64,000 bases of DNA from Ophiura sarsii. Lineage: Eukaryota > Echinodermata > Ophiuroidea > Amphilepidida > Ophiuridae. The notes below the pieces were generated by a model. That model was not told the origin of the DNA and did no database searches. It saw nothing but the letters and a program-made list of their open reading frames with translations. A program made the translations under genes and the position numbers. The stretch lies in the NCBI GenBank assembly GCA_035610835.1, contig CM069446.1, forward strand, positions 53,968,934 through 54,032,933, read 5' to 3'. This document shows positions 23,206 through 32,703 of this stretch, one piece after another (the first letter of the stretch is position 1; each line of letters starts with the position of its first letter).

Positions 23206-24192
23206 ATGCTGAGATCTAACGCTGTATCCCATAGGCCTGATAAAATCCCACAAAAGGGAGTTGAAATTGAAAAGGTCAGGGAAGATTTTAAACCATTTGT
23301 TTTGGAGGGATTCGTATCACTGTCTGGTGATAAATGTGACCAAAAACCTGTGAAAATCATGCGAGACACAGGCTGTGCGCAGTCTATGATCTTAGAAGGG
23401 ATTTTGCCCTTTAATGAAAATAGTTCCACTGGAACGAATGCATTGATTCAGGGTATTGGAATGGATATTATTAGTGTACCTCTGCATAAGGTAAATTTGA
23501 ATTCAGATTTAATCTCAGGAACTGTCACTTTAGGGGTTAGACCCCAACTTCCATTCAAGGGAGTATGTATGTTGTTAGGGAATGATTTGGCTGGGGAAAA
23601 GGTACTTCCAAATCCCATAGTTTCCAATATGCCCTGCACTAATGATGATGATGAGGGAGAGGAAATGTTCCCTGCGTGTGCAGTAACCAGGGCTATGAGC
23701 AAGAAAGCTTCACTTGATACAAGTGAACCAGATGATAACGAGGACTTTGTTCTCAATCTAGAGGATACATTCATTACAAAATTAGATGAGACGGGAGGTC
23801 AACTTCCTTTTACAGGGGAGAAAACGTCTATCAATTCAAATCCAGCCCCTGAGCATGTACAAAATGGGGACAGTAAACCGGACCCATTGAGTCATGATAA
23901 GCTGGTCACTGAACAAGAAAATGATCCACAACTTAAGGAATTAGGTCAAAGGTCATTGTCCTTGCAGGAATCTGAACAAGTGCCTGTGTGTTTCTACAAA
24001 AACAACAGTGTACTAATGAGAAAATGGCGACCAACTGTTGCACCTGCAGATGAAGATTGGCAGGTTTTGCACCAGATTGTGGTCCCACAAGGGTACCATA
24101 AGGACGTCATAAGCATAGCACATGACAGTCCTATGGCAGGACATTTAGGTGTAAGGAAAACCATGGATATAATTTTGAATCATTTCTGGTGA
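23206..24192 (+). CDS. pol: pol 5' part: aspartic protease and integrase N-terminus
   Basis: In the same frame as gag, 7 codons beyond its stop. The protease has RDTGCAQS with the catalytic DTG at residues 54-56 and the distal LLGNDLAG at 123-130. A linker of about 150 acidic residues follows, then the start of integrase, with the two histidines of its zinc domain in HDSPMAGHLGVRKT (306-319). A TGA at 24190-24192 then stops the frame, between the histidine and cysteine halves of the zinc domain and where the family usually has a tryptophan. The frame continues open beyond it. Most likely a single-base nonsense change in this copy. Confidence 0.88.
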   Translation: MLRSNAVSHRPDKIPQKGVEIEKVREDFKPFVLEGFVSLSGDKCDQKPVKIMRDTGCAQSMILEGILPFNENSSTGTNALIQGIGMDIISVPLHKVNLNSDLISGTVTLGVRPQLPFKGVCMLLGNDLAGEKVLPNPIVSNMPCTNDDDEGEEMFPACAVTRAMSKKASLDTSEPDDNEDFVLNLEDTFITKLDETGGQLPFTGEKTSINSNPAPEHVQNGDSKPDPLSHDKLVTEQENDPQLKELGQRSLSLQESEQVPVCFYKNNSVLMRKWRPTVAPADEDWQVLHQIVVPQGYHKDVISIAHDSPMAGHLGVRKTMDIILNHFW

Positions 24193-26715
24193 CCTTCTCT
24201 TAGGAAAGATGTTTCGGAGCATTGTAGATCATGTCATACTTGCCAAGTCGTTGGCAAGCCTAATCAGAAAATCCCTACTGCTCCTTTAAAACCAATACCA
24301 GCATTTGACGAACCGTTCAGTCGGGTCATTGTTGATTGTGTCGGTCCCCTTCCTAGGACTAAGTCAGGTCATCAGTACCTGTTGACAATCATGTGTGCTT
24401 CTACCAGGTTTCCTGAAGCCATACCATTAAGGAACATTAAAGCCCCGACAATCGTTAAGGCTTTAACAAAGTTCTTTACCTTTGTAGGCCTTCCAAAGTC
24501 AATTCAGTCAGATCAAGGGTCAAACTTTATGTCAGGCTTATTTCAGCAGGTCATGTATGAGTTAGGGATTGAACAGTACAGGTCCAGCGCATACCATCCT
24601 GAATCCCAAGGAGCTTTAGAAAGATTCCATCAGACTCTAAAGAATATGATAAGAACTTTCTGTTTGGAATTTGAGAAAGATTGGGATGAGGGGGTTCACC
24701 TGTTGTTGTTTGCCGCTAGGGAAGCAGTTCAGGAAACACTAGGCTTTAGTCCCTTTGAGCTAGTATTTGGGCATACAGTTCGTGGTCCCTTGAAACTGTT
24801 AAAAGAAAAGTGGCTCAATGGTCAAGGTCAAACCAACTTTAATCTTTTGGACTATGTATCAAATTTCAGGCATAGGCTGAATAGGGCAGGTGAAATTGCG
24901 AAAGAGAACTTGAAAAATGCCCAAACCAAAATGAAAAAGTGGTATGATAAAGGTGCCAAAGAAAGAGTGTTTAGGCCAGGGGATAAGGTGTTAGTACTCT
25001 TCCCAATTCCTGGACACCCATTACAGGCCAGGTACCATGGTCCATATGTAGTTGAATCAAAAATTAGTGAAGTTAACTATGTTGTCAAAACGCCAGATAG
25101 GCGTAAGAGTAGGCAGTTATGCCATGTAAACATGTTGAAAAATTATGTGGAAAGAAGTGATATTGGCAATGCAAAACCTGTGGGTTCAATAAACTCTAAT
25201 CAACCTGAGAATGAGAAAGAAGAAAACTCAGAAGAGAAGGGGGATGAAAATGACAACTCAGATGGCAAACAAACTGAGTATAATATCAAGTTACAAAATT
25301 CTGATGTGCTTGAAAATCTTGATAGAAAGTTGGATCATCTTTCAGAGACCCAACGAAATGAATTGATCAGTTTGATTAGAGAGAAGGAAGATATTTTTCC
25401 TGATGTACCAAGCAGAACCAATGTTGCCTATCATGATGTTGATGTGGGTGATACTCAACCAATTAAACAACACCCATATAGAGTTAATCCACTAAAAATG
25501 GAACATCTCAGAACTGAGATAAAGTACATGTTGGATAATGACATAATTGAACCAAGTAGTAGTGAATGGAGTTCACCATGTATTCTTGTTCCCAAGCCAG
25601 ATGGGTCATACAGATTTGTAACAGATTTTCGCAAAGTAAATGTATGCTCAAAGACAGATTCTTTTCCGATTCCTCGGATTGATGATTGCATAGATAAAAT
25701 GGGGGATGCCAAATTTGTAAGCAAGTTTGATCTTTTGAAAGGGTACTGGCAGGTTCCGCTGACGGACCGTGCCAAAGAAATGTCTGCATTTTGTACGCCG
25801 GATGCTTTATACCAGTACAAAGTTATGCCTTTTGGTATGAAAAATGCACCCGCTACCTTTCAGAGAATGGTTAATCATATCGTAGCGGACATTGAGGGAT
25901 GTGAAGCTTATGTTGATGATTTAATAGTGTACAGTAAAACTTGGAAAGAACACATGGGACAACTCCATCACTTGTTTGAAAAGTTATCTAATGCTAGGTT
26001 AACTGTAAACTTGGGGAAAAGTGAATTTTGCCATGCCAATGTCACATATTTAGGACATGTTGTAGGTCAAGGGCAGGTAAGACCTATAAAAGCCAAGGTT
26101 GAAGCAATAGAGAAATTTTCCACACCTGGTAACAAAAGAGAACTAATGAGGTTCTTAGGTATGGTTGGATATTACAGAAAGTTTTGTCCAAACTTTTCCG
26201 ATATAGCTTGTCCTCTGACTAATTTGCTCAAGAAAGGTGTCAAGTTTGTGTGGTCAGAGCAGTGTGAAAATGCTTTTCACAAAATCAAAACAATACTGAT
26301 GAGTGCGCCAGTTCTGAGAGCGCCAGACTTTCAAAAACAGTTCAAATTAACTGTAGATGCCAGTGATGTAGGGTGTGGAGGAGTTCTTATGCAAGAGGGT
26401 GAAGAGAAAATTGATCACCCGATGTGTTATTTCTCCAAAAAGTTCAACAAGCACCAAAGAAATTACTCCACAATTGAAAAGGAGTGCCTTGCTTTGCTTT
26501 TGGCATTGCAACATTTTGATGTCTATTTAAATACCACAATGTATCCAGTGCTTGTCTTTACGGATCATAATCCCCTCACATTCATCCACAAGATGAAGAA
26601 CAAAAATCAAAGATTAATGAGGTGGAGTTTGACCTTACAAGAGTACAACCTTGACATACATCACATTAAAGGAAAAGATAATGTGATGGCCGATGCTCTG
26701 TCTAGAGTAGAGTAG
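24193..26715 (+). CDS. pol: pol 3' part: integrase core, reverse transcriptase, RNase H
   Basis: Open from the codon after the TGA; the first ATG is at 24382. Residue numbers count from that ATG. Integrase: cysteine half of the zinc domain CRSCHTC just upstream, first Asp in IVDCVGPLP, second at D44 (SDQGSNF), Glu at E80 (ESQGALERFHQ), giving DDX35E, then a GPY module at 220-222. Reverse transcriptase at about 360-560 with VTDFRKVN and the catalytic YVDD at 510-513. RNase H with D659, E701, D728 and D771, ending DALSRVE at a TAG. IN lies before RT. All catalytic residues are present. The frame overlaps nothing else; 100 bp later comes the polypurine tract. Confidence 0.95.
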   Translation, partial: PSLRKDVSEHCRSCHTCQVVGKPNQKIPTAPLKPIPAFDEPFSRVIVDCVGPLPRTKSGHQYLLTIMCASTRFPEAIPLRNIKAPTIVKALTKFFTFVGLPKSIQSDQGSNFMSGLFQQVMYELGIEQYRSSAYHPESQGALERFHQTLKNMIRTFCLEFEKDWDEGVHLLLFAAREAVQETLGFSPFELVFGHTVRGPLKLLKEKWLNGQGQTNFNLLDYVSNFRHRLNRAGEIAKENLKNAQTKMKKWYDKGAKERVFRPGDKVLVLFPIPGHPLQARYHGPYVVESKISEVNYVVKTPDRRKSRQLCHVNMLKNYVERSDIGNAKPVGSINSNQPENEKEENSEEKGDENDNSDGKQTEYNIKLQNSDVLENLDRKLDHLSETQRNELISLIREKEDIFPDVPSRTNVAYHDVDVGDTQPIKQHPYRVNPLKMEHLRTEIKYMLDNDIIEPSSSEWSSPCILVPKPDGSYRFVTDFRKVNVCSKTDSFPIPRIDDCIDKMGDAKFVSKFDLLKGYWQVPLTDRAKEMSAFCTPDALYQYKVMPFGMKNAPATFQRMVNHIVADIEGCEAYVDDLIVYSKTWKEHMGQLHHLFEKLSNARLTVNLGKSEFCHANVTYLGHVVGQGQVRPIKAKVEAIEKFSTPGNKRELMRFLGMVGYYRKFCPNFSDIACPLTNLLKKGVKFVWSEQCENAFHKIKTILMSAPVLRAPDFQKQFKLTVDASDVGCGGVLMQEGEEKIDHPMCYFSKKFNKHQRNYSTIEKECLALLLALQHFDVYLNTTMYPVLVFTDHNPLTFIHKMKNKNQRLMRWSLTLQEYNLDIHHIKGKDNVMADALSRVE

Positions 26716-26803
26716 TGCAAATAGTATGAACAAGAAGTTCCTTTAAAAAGGACAGTGTGTAGTTAAGTTGAGAAAGTTTTCATTGTATTCAAACTTTTCT
26801 TTT

Positions 26804-26814
26804 AAGGGGGAGGG
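26804..26814 (+). other. Polypurine tract
   Basis: AAGGGGGAGGG directly before the 3' LTR; plus-strand primer for reverse transcription. Confidence 0.9.
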
Positions 26815-27878
26815 TGTGACGGCCTCCTGATTATATTTGTATAAGTAATTTATATTTAATTTAATTTTGTTTATCAATCATAAATTACCTTTGACCTGGT
26901 GGTGACCTGGTGTGTTTACAAAGTCAGAAAAGTGAAGAATAATTAATGAGATGGGATTTGGCAAGCAGCCAAGGACATTGCATAGCTTGGCCAGTGTGCT
27001 ATAAATAGCCCATTTCTCAGAACTCACAGATTGATCTAGAGCAGAGAAGCAAGAGGAAGGACTTGATTATGAGAGGAGAAAGATGGAGTTTTGTAACTCT
27101 CGGAGAAGAGAATGAAACTTGGTAGTAATGATGAGAGTAGTAAGGAGTTTTGGAAACTCTCTGAGAAGAACGCTGATTTGCCAGCTATTGTGAAATAATG
27201 GAGAAGTGTGAGTTTCACACTCTCTGAGAAGTACCAGCTATTGTAGAAGTGATTGTACTTCTACTACATGTATCTCTATGCTAACTGCATGGAGAGATTT
27301 AACACCAGTTTACATAGTGTGTAGAAATCTGAATTCTACACATGAATTTGCCATTCTAGTGAAGGACATAGGATAACACAGATTGTGTTTGATTTAAAAG
27401 CCGACTGACTGTGATACAGTAAAGCGGACTATAATCGTCACTTCACCAACGAATTGGATTTAACACTGGATTATTACGCTGGGATTATATAATCATCAGG
27501 AGAAACCTGTATAGAACAATTCTGCCACACAACGCGGAATATTGCCAAGTAGAACAGAACTCTCGCAAGTGGAATATCGCGGCATATTTATCTCGCTGGA
27601 TGGACTATACATCTCGCCAGTGGATATTATTACTACTGTGAAATCTCGGCGCCATCGCGACGCGACACCAGGTCACAGGTTATAATCTGTTTTGCATTTA
27701 TTCATGTATTATAATAACTTTGTTGATTTCTGTTAATTGACTGAACATTATCAAATCCAGCTAAAATCAATAAAAAGCATTATGTTATTGTGAAATTAAA
27801 CGTACAGTGTAAAGTTCGTATTCATGTTTGAGAGAACTCGAATAGGTGATTTCGGCCTTGGTCCATGTGATCGTAACA
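26815..27878 (+). repeat. 3' LTR
   Basis: 1064 bp, identical by eye to the 5' LTR except for an extra 28 bp at about 27316-27343, where TGTGTAGAA and TTCTACACA form a hairpin around a 7-base loop. The insert is bordered by ACAT on both sides. Confidence 0.93.
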
Positions 27879-28402
27879 AAGGCGTATTGATATATGCTGA
27901 TATAGAAGGGTACCTCACCGGTGGGGGGGGGGGGGGGGGGGGGAGGGGGGGGGGGCACTAGTTCCTCCTGACATCATCCCAACAGCTCAAAAACCGGATA
28001 TTGTTCTTACATTCCCTGCTCAAAAAAAGGATTATCTTATTTGAGCTCACATTGCCGTTTGAAACAAATGTTGATAAAGCTAATAAACTTAAGACTGACA
28101 GATATGCTGCCCTGGTAGGAGATATCTCGGACGCAAGCTACAAGTGCTCATTGATCCCTTTCGAAATACGATCAAGGGGCCTCATAACAAAATCTAATAA
28201 GACACGTCTGAGAGGTCTCCTACGAACCCTAAAGTGCAATGTTAAATACACAGCTCTCAAAAATAACATCTCGAAAAAGAGTCTGATGTCTTCTTTTTCC
28301 ATTTTCCAACCAATTTTATATAGGTCCTCAGGGCAGCAGGTCTGTCGCGACCGGCTCACCTCCTTTTTAAATGTGTTTTTTATATTGATTGTTGTGCAAT
28401 AG
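27879..28402 (+). pseudogene. Non-LTR retrotransposon, 3' piece with restriction-like endonuclease
   Basis: Continues the element interrupted at 21554. After a poly(G) tract, a plus frame (28001-28402) and its neighbour read KPDIVLTFP in one frame and LIELTLPFETNVDKANKLK in the next. This is the PD...E core of the restriction-like endonuclease of R2/NeSL-type elements, followed by IPFEIRSRGLITKSNKTRL. The enzyme nicks target DNA to prime reverse transcription. The poly(G) run and frameshifts inactivate it. The 3' end lies close to 28430, where another element is inserted. Confidence 0.8.
27923..27955. repeat. Poly(G) tract
   Basis: 21 G, one A, 11 G, inside the endonuclease region of the broken LINE. 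Confidence 0.95.
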
Positions 28403-28765
28403 TGCTTTTTGTAACACCTTGCCTGGTGGTCAGTACACTCACAGAAATTGTGCGCACGTTAAGTAAAATAACGTAATGTAAAGTAAATTTATGCAAAAAG
28501 TACACAATGTGAGGTATTCTTTATTACTAAACCATTTTGTAACTTTTAAAATTACATTTTTGAAATGTATCGGAGATAATTACCGGGGTTTGTAGATATT
28601 TTATCGAAATTAAGTAAAACAAAAGTCTAAAATACAATTTAATCGGTAAAAGGTGATTTCGCCCAACGTGTTTTTAACTTAAAAGTAAGAATTATCGATA
28701 TGATTGGTGAAAGTCGTAATCTTTCCCTAATCGCCGGGTAAAATCTCCTCGTGTAATTATACAAG

Positions 28766-28832
28766 ATGGCGAGCGTTAGAGAAACACTCAGCCGGTGGGG
28801 AGTTCCTCCGGAATACATTGACAAATTTGAAG
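28766..28832 (+). CDS. Short SAM-like first exon with splice donor
   Basis: ATG at 28766 opens 22 codons, MASVRETLSRWGVPPEYIDK and two further residues, then GGTAAGG, a good donor (exon ends 28832, phase 1). The pattern LxxWGxPxxxIxxF matches the first helix of SAM-like domains found at the N-terminus of many transposon and host proteins in marine animals; this is recognition of a pattern, not a search result. No second exon is seen within the element, so it is probably the remnant first exon of a parent transposase or a captured exon. Confidence 0.45.
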
Positions 28833-28922
28833 GTAAGGAAGTAGTATATCTTTCCACTTTTGGTAATGCCTTTATGTCCTTGTTTTCATGATGTTATTGA
28901 AGTCATCTGAAAATCATAAGTT
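28805..28922. repeat. 118-bp perfect inverted repeat, left arm
   Basis: Exact reverse complement of 29143-29260, with 220 bp between the arms. It includes the last 28 bp of the SAM-like exon and its donor. Confidence 0.95.
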
Positions 28923-29110
28923 TTGAGAGATTCACAGAAAAAAGTGAAACTTGTTTTGCCACCGAGCGTCGTACTCGGGGTCGTACTACACCGTGCATGC
29001 GTTGCGTTTGCATGCATCATTTCATAGCGGCTCATTTGTACATGTGGCCATGTGAAACGTGATTAGGGCGTATGTAGTATGTACATAGGTCAAAATGCAA
29101 CGATGCAAGG

Positions 29111-29142
<32 letters not shown>

Positions 29143-29260
29143 AACTTATGATTTTCAGATGACTTCAATAACATCATGAAAACAAGGACATAAAGGCATT
29201 ACCAAAAGTGGAAAGATATACTACTTCCTTACCTTCAAATTTGTCAATGTATTCCGGAGG
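29143..29260. repeat. 118-bp perfect inverted repeat, right arm
   Basis: Partner of 28805-28922. Perfect identity implies a recent inverted duplication or strong gene conversion. The ATTG microsatellite directly precedes it. Confidence 0.95.
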
Positions 29261-30610
29261 TTTACTTGTGTAAACAATTGCCTAAAAAATACATCCAAAT
29301 TCAGTCAAAAATACCCGGTGATTGTGTAAACAATTATCTTAAACTTACATGCAAATTCAGTAAAAAATACCCAGTCATTGTGTAAACAATCACCTTAAAC
29401 CTACATTCAAATTCAGTAAAAAATACCTAGTCATTTTGTAAATATTTACTAAAAAATTAAGCAAAATGTCCCATAATGTTGTGGGTTTTTTACATAACAT
29501 GTGGTAAAATATTACAAAGCATTTACGTAAAAAAAATGCGTAACTAGTTAAGTAAAATTTATACCTAGCCACTGTGCAAAATAAATACCTAGTAAAATTG
29601 CATTTTTATACATAATAGTTTTTTTTTTTTACCAAATAGAGTTTATGTAAAATTTTACAAATTGTTTTGGTGTTCTATACGTGCTTCAAAATTATGTAAA
29701 ATTTTACATAACTTAGGTAAAAATTTCTGTGAGTGTATAGGCCCCAGTTGTCTTGGTTTTCAATGTTCTCTTCTTTATTTGTTTATGTGGTTATTTGACT
29801 GAATAAAGATGATTTAATAATATGCTATTCAAACCTAAATCTCTTGTTGATTACGTTCTAGGCATTGCCAGATTAATACTTAAATGCATTGACTTTTTAC
29901 TAGAGTAAATCATAATTATACAGGGTGTCTCTAAAAAGGTTGTGTTTATGGAACATGTTTATTTATATAGAGCCCCGCAGGGTTCCGGAGGACACTCGAA
30001 TCACATGGTTATCTATGGTGCGTCCCTTTAAATAAGGATAGAAGATGATGCTTAACATTTTCTGTGTATTTTCGAAAAGGTGCACTTGAAAATTCAATAT
30101 TATATTCCAATGTTGTAGTTGTTGGTAAACAAATCAACAAAACAAATTGTGGAAATTAGGGGTGAAATCATTAAAGAGGTTGCTAATTATAAATGCTTAT
30201 CGCGCCAGAAGGCATTCATGTCACTACATTGAGTAATCTGTGAGTGCTATCAACGAATATTAGCGTTATTAGCGCAAGACCGCTAATCAAGGGCAATTAG
30301 CGCTAATTGCGCGACTCCCAGACTTGGTTCATCTTGAAAAATTGCACTTTAGCGCTTACAACGCTAGGAACTCAGAATAACGCGTTAATTACGCTCATTG
30401 CGCAAGAGTGCTAATCAACGAATATTAGCGTTGTTAGCGCAAAACCGCTAATCAAGTGCAATGTGCGCTATAAGCGCTAACTGCGCGACTCCTAGACTTG
30501 GTTCATCTTTAAACAAATTGCACTTTAGCGCTTACAACGCTAGGAACACAGAATAACGCGTTAATTGCGCTAAAACTAATGTGTTTTATGCGCATTATCA
30601 CACATTTATA

Positions 30611-31665
30611 CAGGGTGTCCCAAAAGTCTACGAAGAGTCATATCTCATAAAATATAAATCATATGGTATAAATTTAATCATATTTTGATAGACGAGATTT
30701 GGGAAATTATTTTGATACCAAACACAACCCTATTGGTGAACCCACAATAATTTAAAACTGGTTGAAAGTGTTTGGCCTTGTGCCAGACCCACCCATACCA
30801 AGTACCACGCATTGTTGCTAAAATCAGGTGCACATACATTAACAGTATGAAAGCAACGTTGCGCATTAGTCACAGTTCACTGCTTACCTTGCAACATTAA
30901 TGTTATTACCAAACTCGGTCACTCACAACATAAATAGGCGTAGTAGATAACATTGCACAGCAAAATTCTTCATTCAAGATGGTTTACATACAGCATAGAT
31001 AAGCGAATACAAATTGTATGCTTCTACGCTGAAACAAATTCAGTTCAACTTACTCAACAAAAGTTCAGAAAATATTTTAAAGGGAAACACGCAGCAGGAA
31101 GAATATTCATTCTGAAGTTGGTGGATACATTTTTGAACACAGGAACTGCGCATGATTTGTCTCGATGTGGTAGAAAGACTGGTAGATCAACAAGTCACAT
31201 TGATGTCATAAGACATGCAGTAGCCAAAAGTCCAAAGAGATCTATTCGCCGACTTTCCGCAGAAAACAAGATTAAAAGATCGACTGTTCACAGAATTTTG
31301 CGTAAGGACTTGAAGAAGTTTCCATAAAAGATTCAGATCAAACAAAATAGTAAAACAGCTGACAGATATAGTTGTTATTATGATGGGATCACTGTAATGT
31401 AACATTTTAAATATTACATATTCTTTTTGCTAATCTCAATGTATGGATTTATGAACTTTATTCCTCCGAAGTATAAAATTACATTTTTGCAGTAATACAT
31501 TTTTACTTCTAGGGTGGTATTACAAACAGATGTTACTCCAATGTTTGGTATCAAAAATATTTCCCACATCTCCTCTTTCTAAATATGTATTCATATTTTC
31601 AATACGACTTATATTTTTTGAAATACAAAGATTCAAAATCGTGCATAGACTTTTGGGACACCCTG
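30611..31665 (+). mobile_element. Mariner-type element, deletion derivative
   Basis: 1055 bp with inverted ends CAGGGTGTCCCAAAAGTCTA at both termini and TA target duplication at 30609-30610 and 31666-31667. It carries only the DNA-binding part of a transposase. It is inserted in a GCTAAT-rich repeat whose other copy (about 63253-63265) shows the empty site. Confidence 0.88.
30953..31327 (+). pseudogene. Transposase N-terminal helix-turn-helix fragment
   Basis: A 124-codon frame. YSIDKRIQIVCFYAETNSVQ at 14-33 and a following KFRKYFKG segment match the first helix-turn-helix of the insect/marine mariner-like transposases; RHAVAKSPKRSIRRLSAENK and STVHRILRKDLKK near the end match the second. 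These domains bind the terminal repeats. The frame stops at 31327, where the catalytic DDE domain should begin, and none is found before the right terminus. It is non-autonomous. Confidence 0.8.
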
Positions 31666-31859
31666 TACTAGCACTGCAATTATCGCTAATTTACATTGAT
31701 ATTACACGCTATTAGCGACATTTGCAAAATTGCGCTAATACGCTAAAAAGCCAATATCGCACCTTCTTCATGATTTGTCATCAAAAATACAAAGCCATCA
31801 CCTTTTTTGTGTGGTGAGTTCAAAACACATGGCCTTAAACATGTAACCAACATTGCTTC

Positions 31860-32138
31860 ATTATTGACGACGTTGTCATGGCTTGCGGTTTTGAAGGAGA
31901 TAACAGATTAGCCTTTGAAGTTTGTACCCATCATTTAAAACCACTACAAAATCCTTTGTGAGTGTGAGTAAATTGGTTTGACGTACCTATGCCGAGATAA
32001 GTTTACTCCATATTCATCAGAGCCGCCCGTACCAGGGGAAACGCATGCTGTTCTGACTGAGCCCACTCAGCCCAGTGTGTGACAATCAGTGAAATTCCAG
32101 AATCCAGTGACAAGTTTAGGCATTCGTCTTTCATCGCA
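31860..32138 (+). other. BTB copy 2: upstream block and non-coding first exon
   Basis: Conserved with 10110-10386. The exon ends TTTCATCGCA before a GTAAGTA donor (GT at 32139-32140). The promoter should lie within this block; start site not defined. Confidence 0.7.
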
Positions 32139-32680
32139 GTAAGTATACTCTAATAGTTCTAATGAAATAAGGGTAGACATTTTAAAATGTCGTTACTGTG
32201 TCGGGGTGTTGGGGTCTGTGTTTGGTGGATTCGATGTCATTTGAAAGGAACACTTGAAATTACGCGAACATTACTCGGCGCAACTGCAACAATTTTCCAT
32301 CGACTTTACACTTTTCAGGCGGCAGGCGTCTGCAGACGATATTCCAAAAAATTACAACAAGTTTCAAAACTGTTAAAATTATTGAATTTCATTATTATAT
32401 TTGGAATCGCCATGAGAAATGCATTGAAATAAGTACAAATATGCCTAGTATTGGTTCAGTAATCCTTGAGATAAAGGTGGGAAAGGTTTCTGGAAAATCT
32501 GTAATAAATCTATACATAACAAAATATGGCTATGATAGGATCCACAGACAGGATCCATGTCAATAGATATGATAGATGGCCATCTCAGGTATTAGTAATC
32601 TGTAAGTAACCAAACCATGATTTGAGTGGGTTGATGAGTTTTTGTGATTTAAAAATTAAATAACCGTTTAAATCTTGCAG
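32139..32680 (+). other. BTB copy 2: 5'UTR intron
   Basis: 542 bp from GTAAGTA to TTTAAATCTTGCAG; the next exon begins GTCTATGAAG at 32681. A small open frame inside (32187-32432) is chance. Confidence 0.75.
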
Positions 32681-32703
32681 GTCTATGAAGTAAGACAACC
32701 ACT

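Larger units (their letters stand above)
21555..27878 (+). mobile_element. Gmr1-like Ty3/gypsy LTR retrotransposon, nearly complete
   Basis: A 6.3-kb element with two LTRs (TGTGACGG...CGTAACA), a tRNA-Pro-type primer site, gag, protease, integrase, reverse transcriptase, RNase H, a polypurine tract and a 4-bp AAGG duplication. The pol order is PR-IN-RT-RH. Canonical Ty3/gypsy elements have IN last; IN before RT within a gypsy-type RT lineage is known from the Gmr1-like group of deuterostomes. The LTRs are almost identical apart from one 28-bp hairpin, so insertion is recent. Internal stops and a shortened gag make this copy defective by itself. It sits inside a REL-endonuclease LINE. Confidence 0.92.
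28436..29735. mobile_element. TA-flanked DNA element carrying a coding exon
   Basis: 1300 bp with inverted ends CACTCACAGAAATT (left) and AATTTCTGTGAGTG (right), flanked by TA at 28434-28435 and 29736-29737. It contains a start-codon exon (28766-28832), a 118-bp perfect inverted repeat and an ATTG microsatellite (29112-29142). No catalytic transposase domain is present. It lies at the 3' end of the broken REL-endonuclease LINE and so is probably younger than it. Confidence 0.8.
29925..31810 (+). repeat. GCTAAT-rich repeat family, copy 1 (split by mariner element)
   Basis: Two blocks, 29925-30610 and 31668-31810, match 62290-63400 in order: CAGGGTGTCTCTAAAAAGG, AGCCCCGCAGGGTTCCG, ATTAGGGGTGAAA, TGCTTATCGCGCCA, TAATCTGTGAGTGCTA, then many AGCGCTAA/GCGCTAAT words, and the end AAAGCCATCACC. 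The left motif resembles mariner ends, so this may be a large non-autonomous DNA element. No coding frame. Confidence 0.8.
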
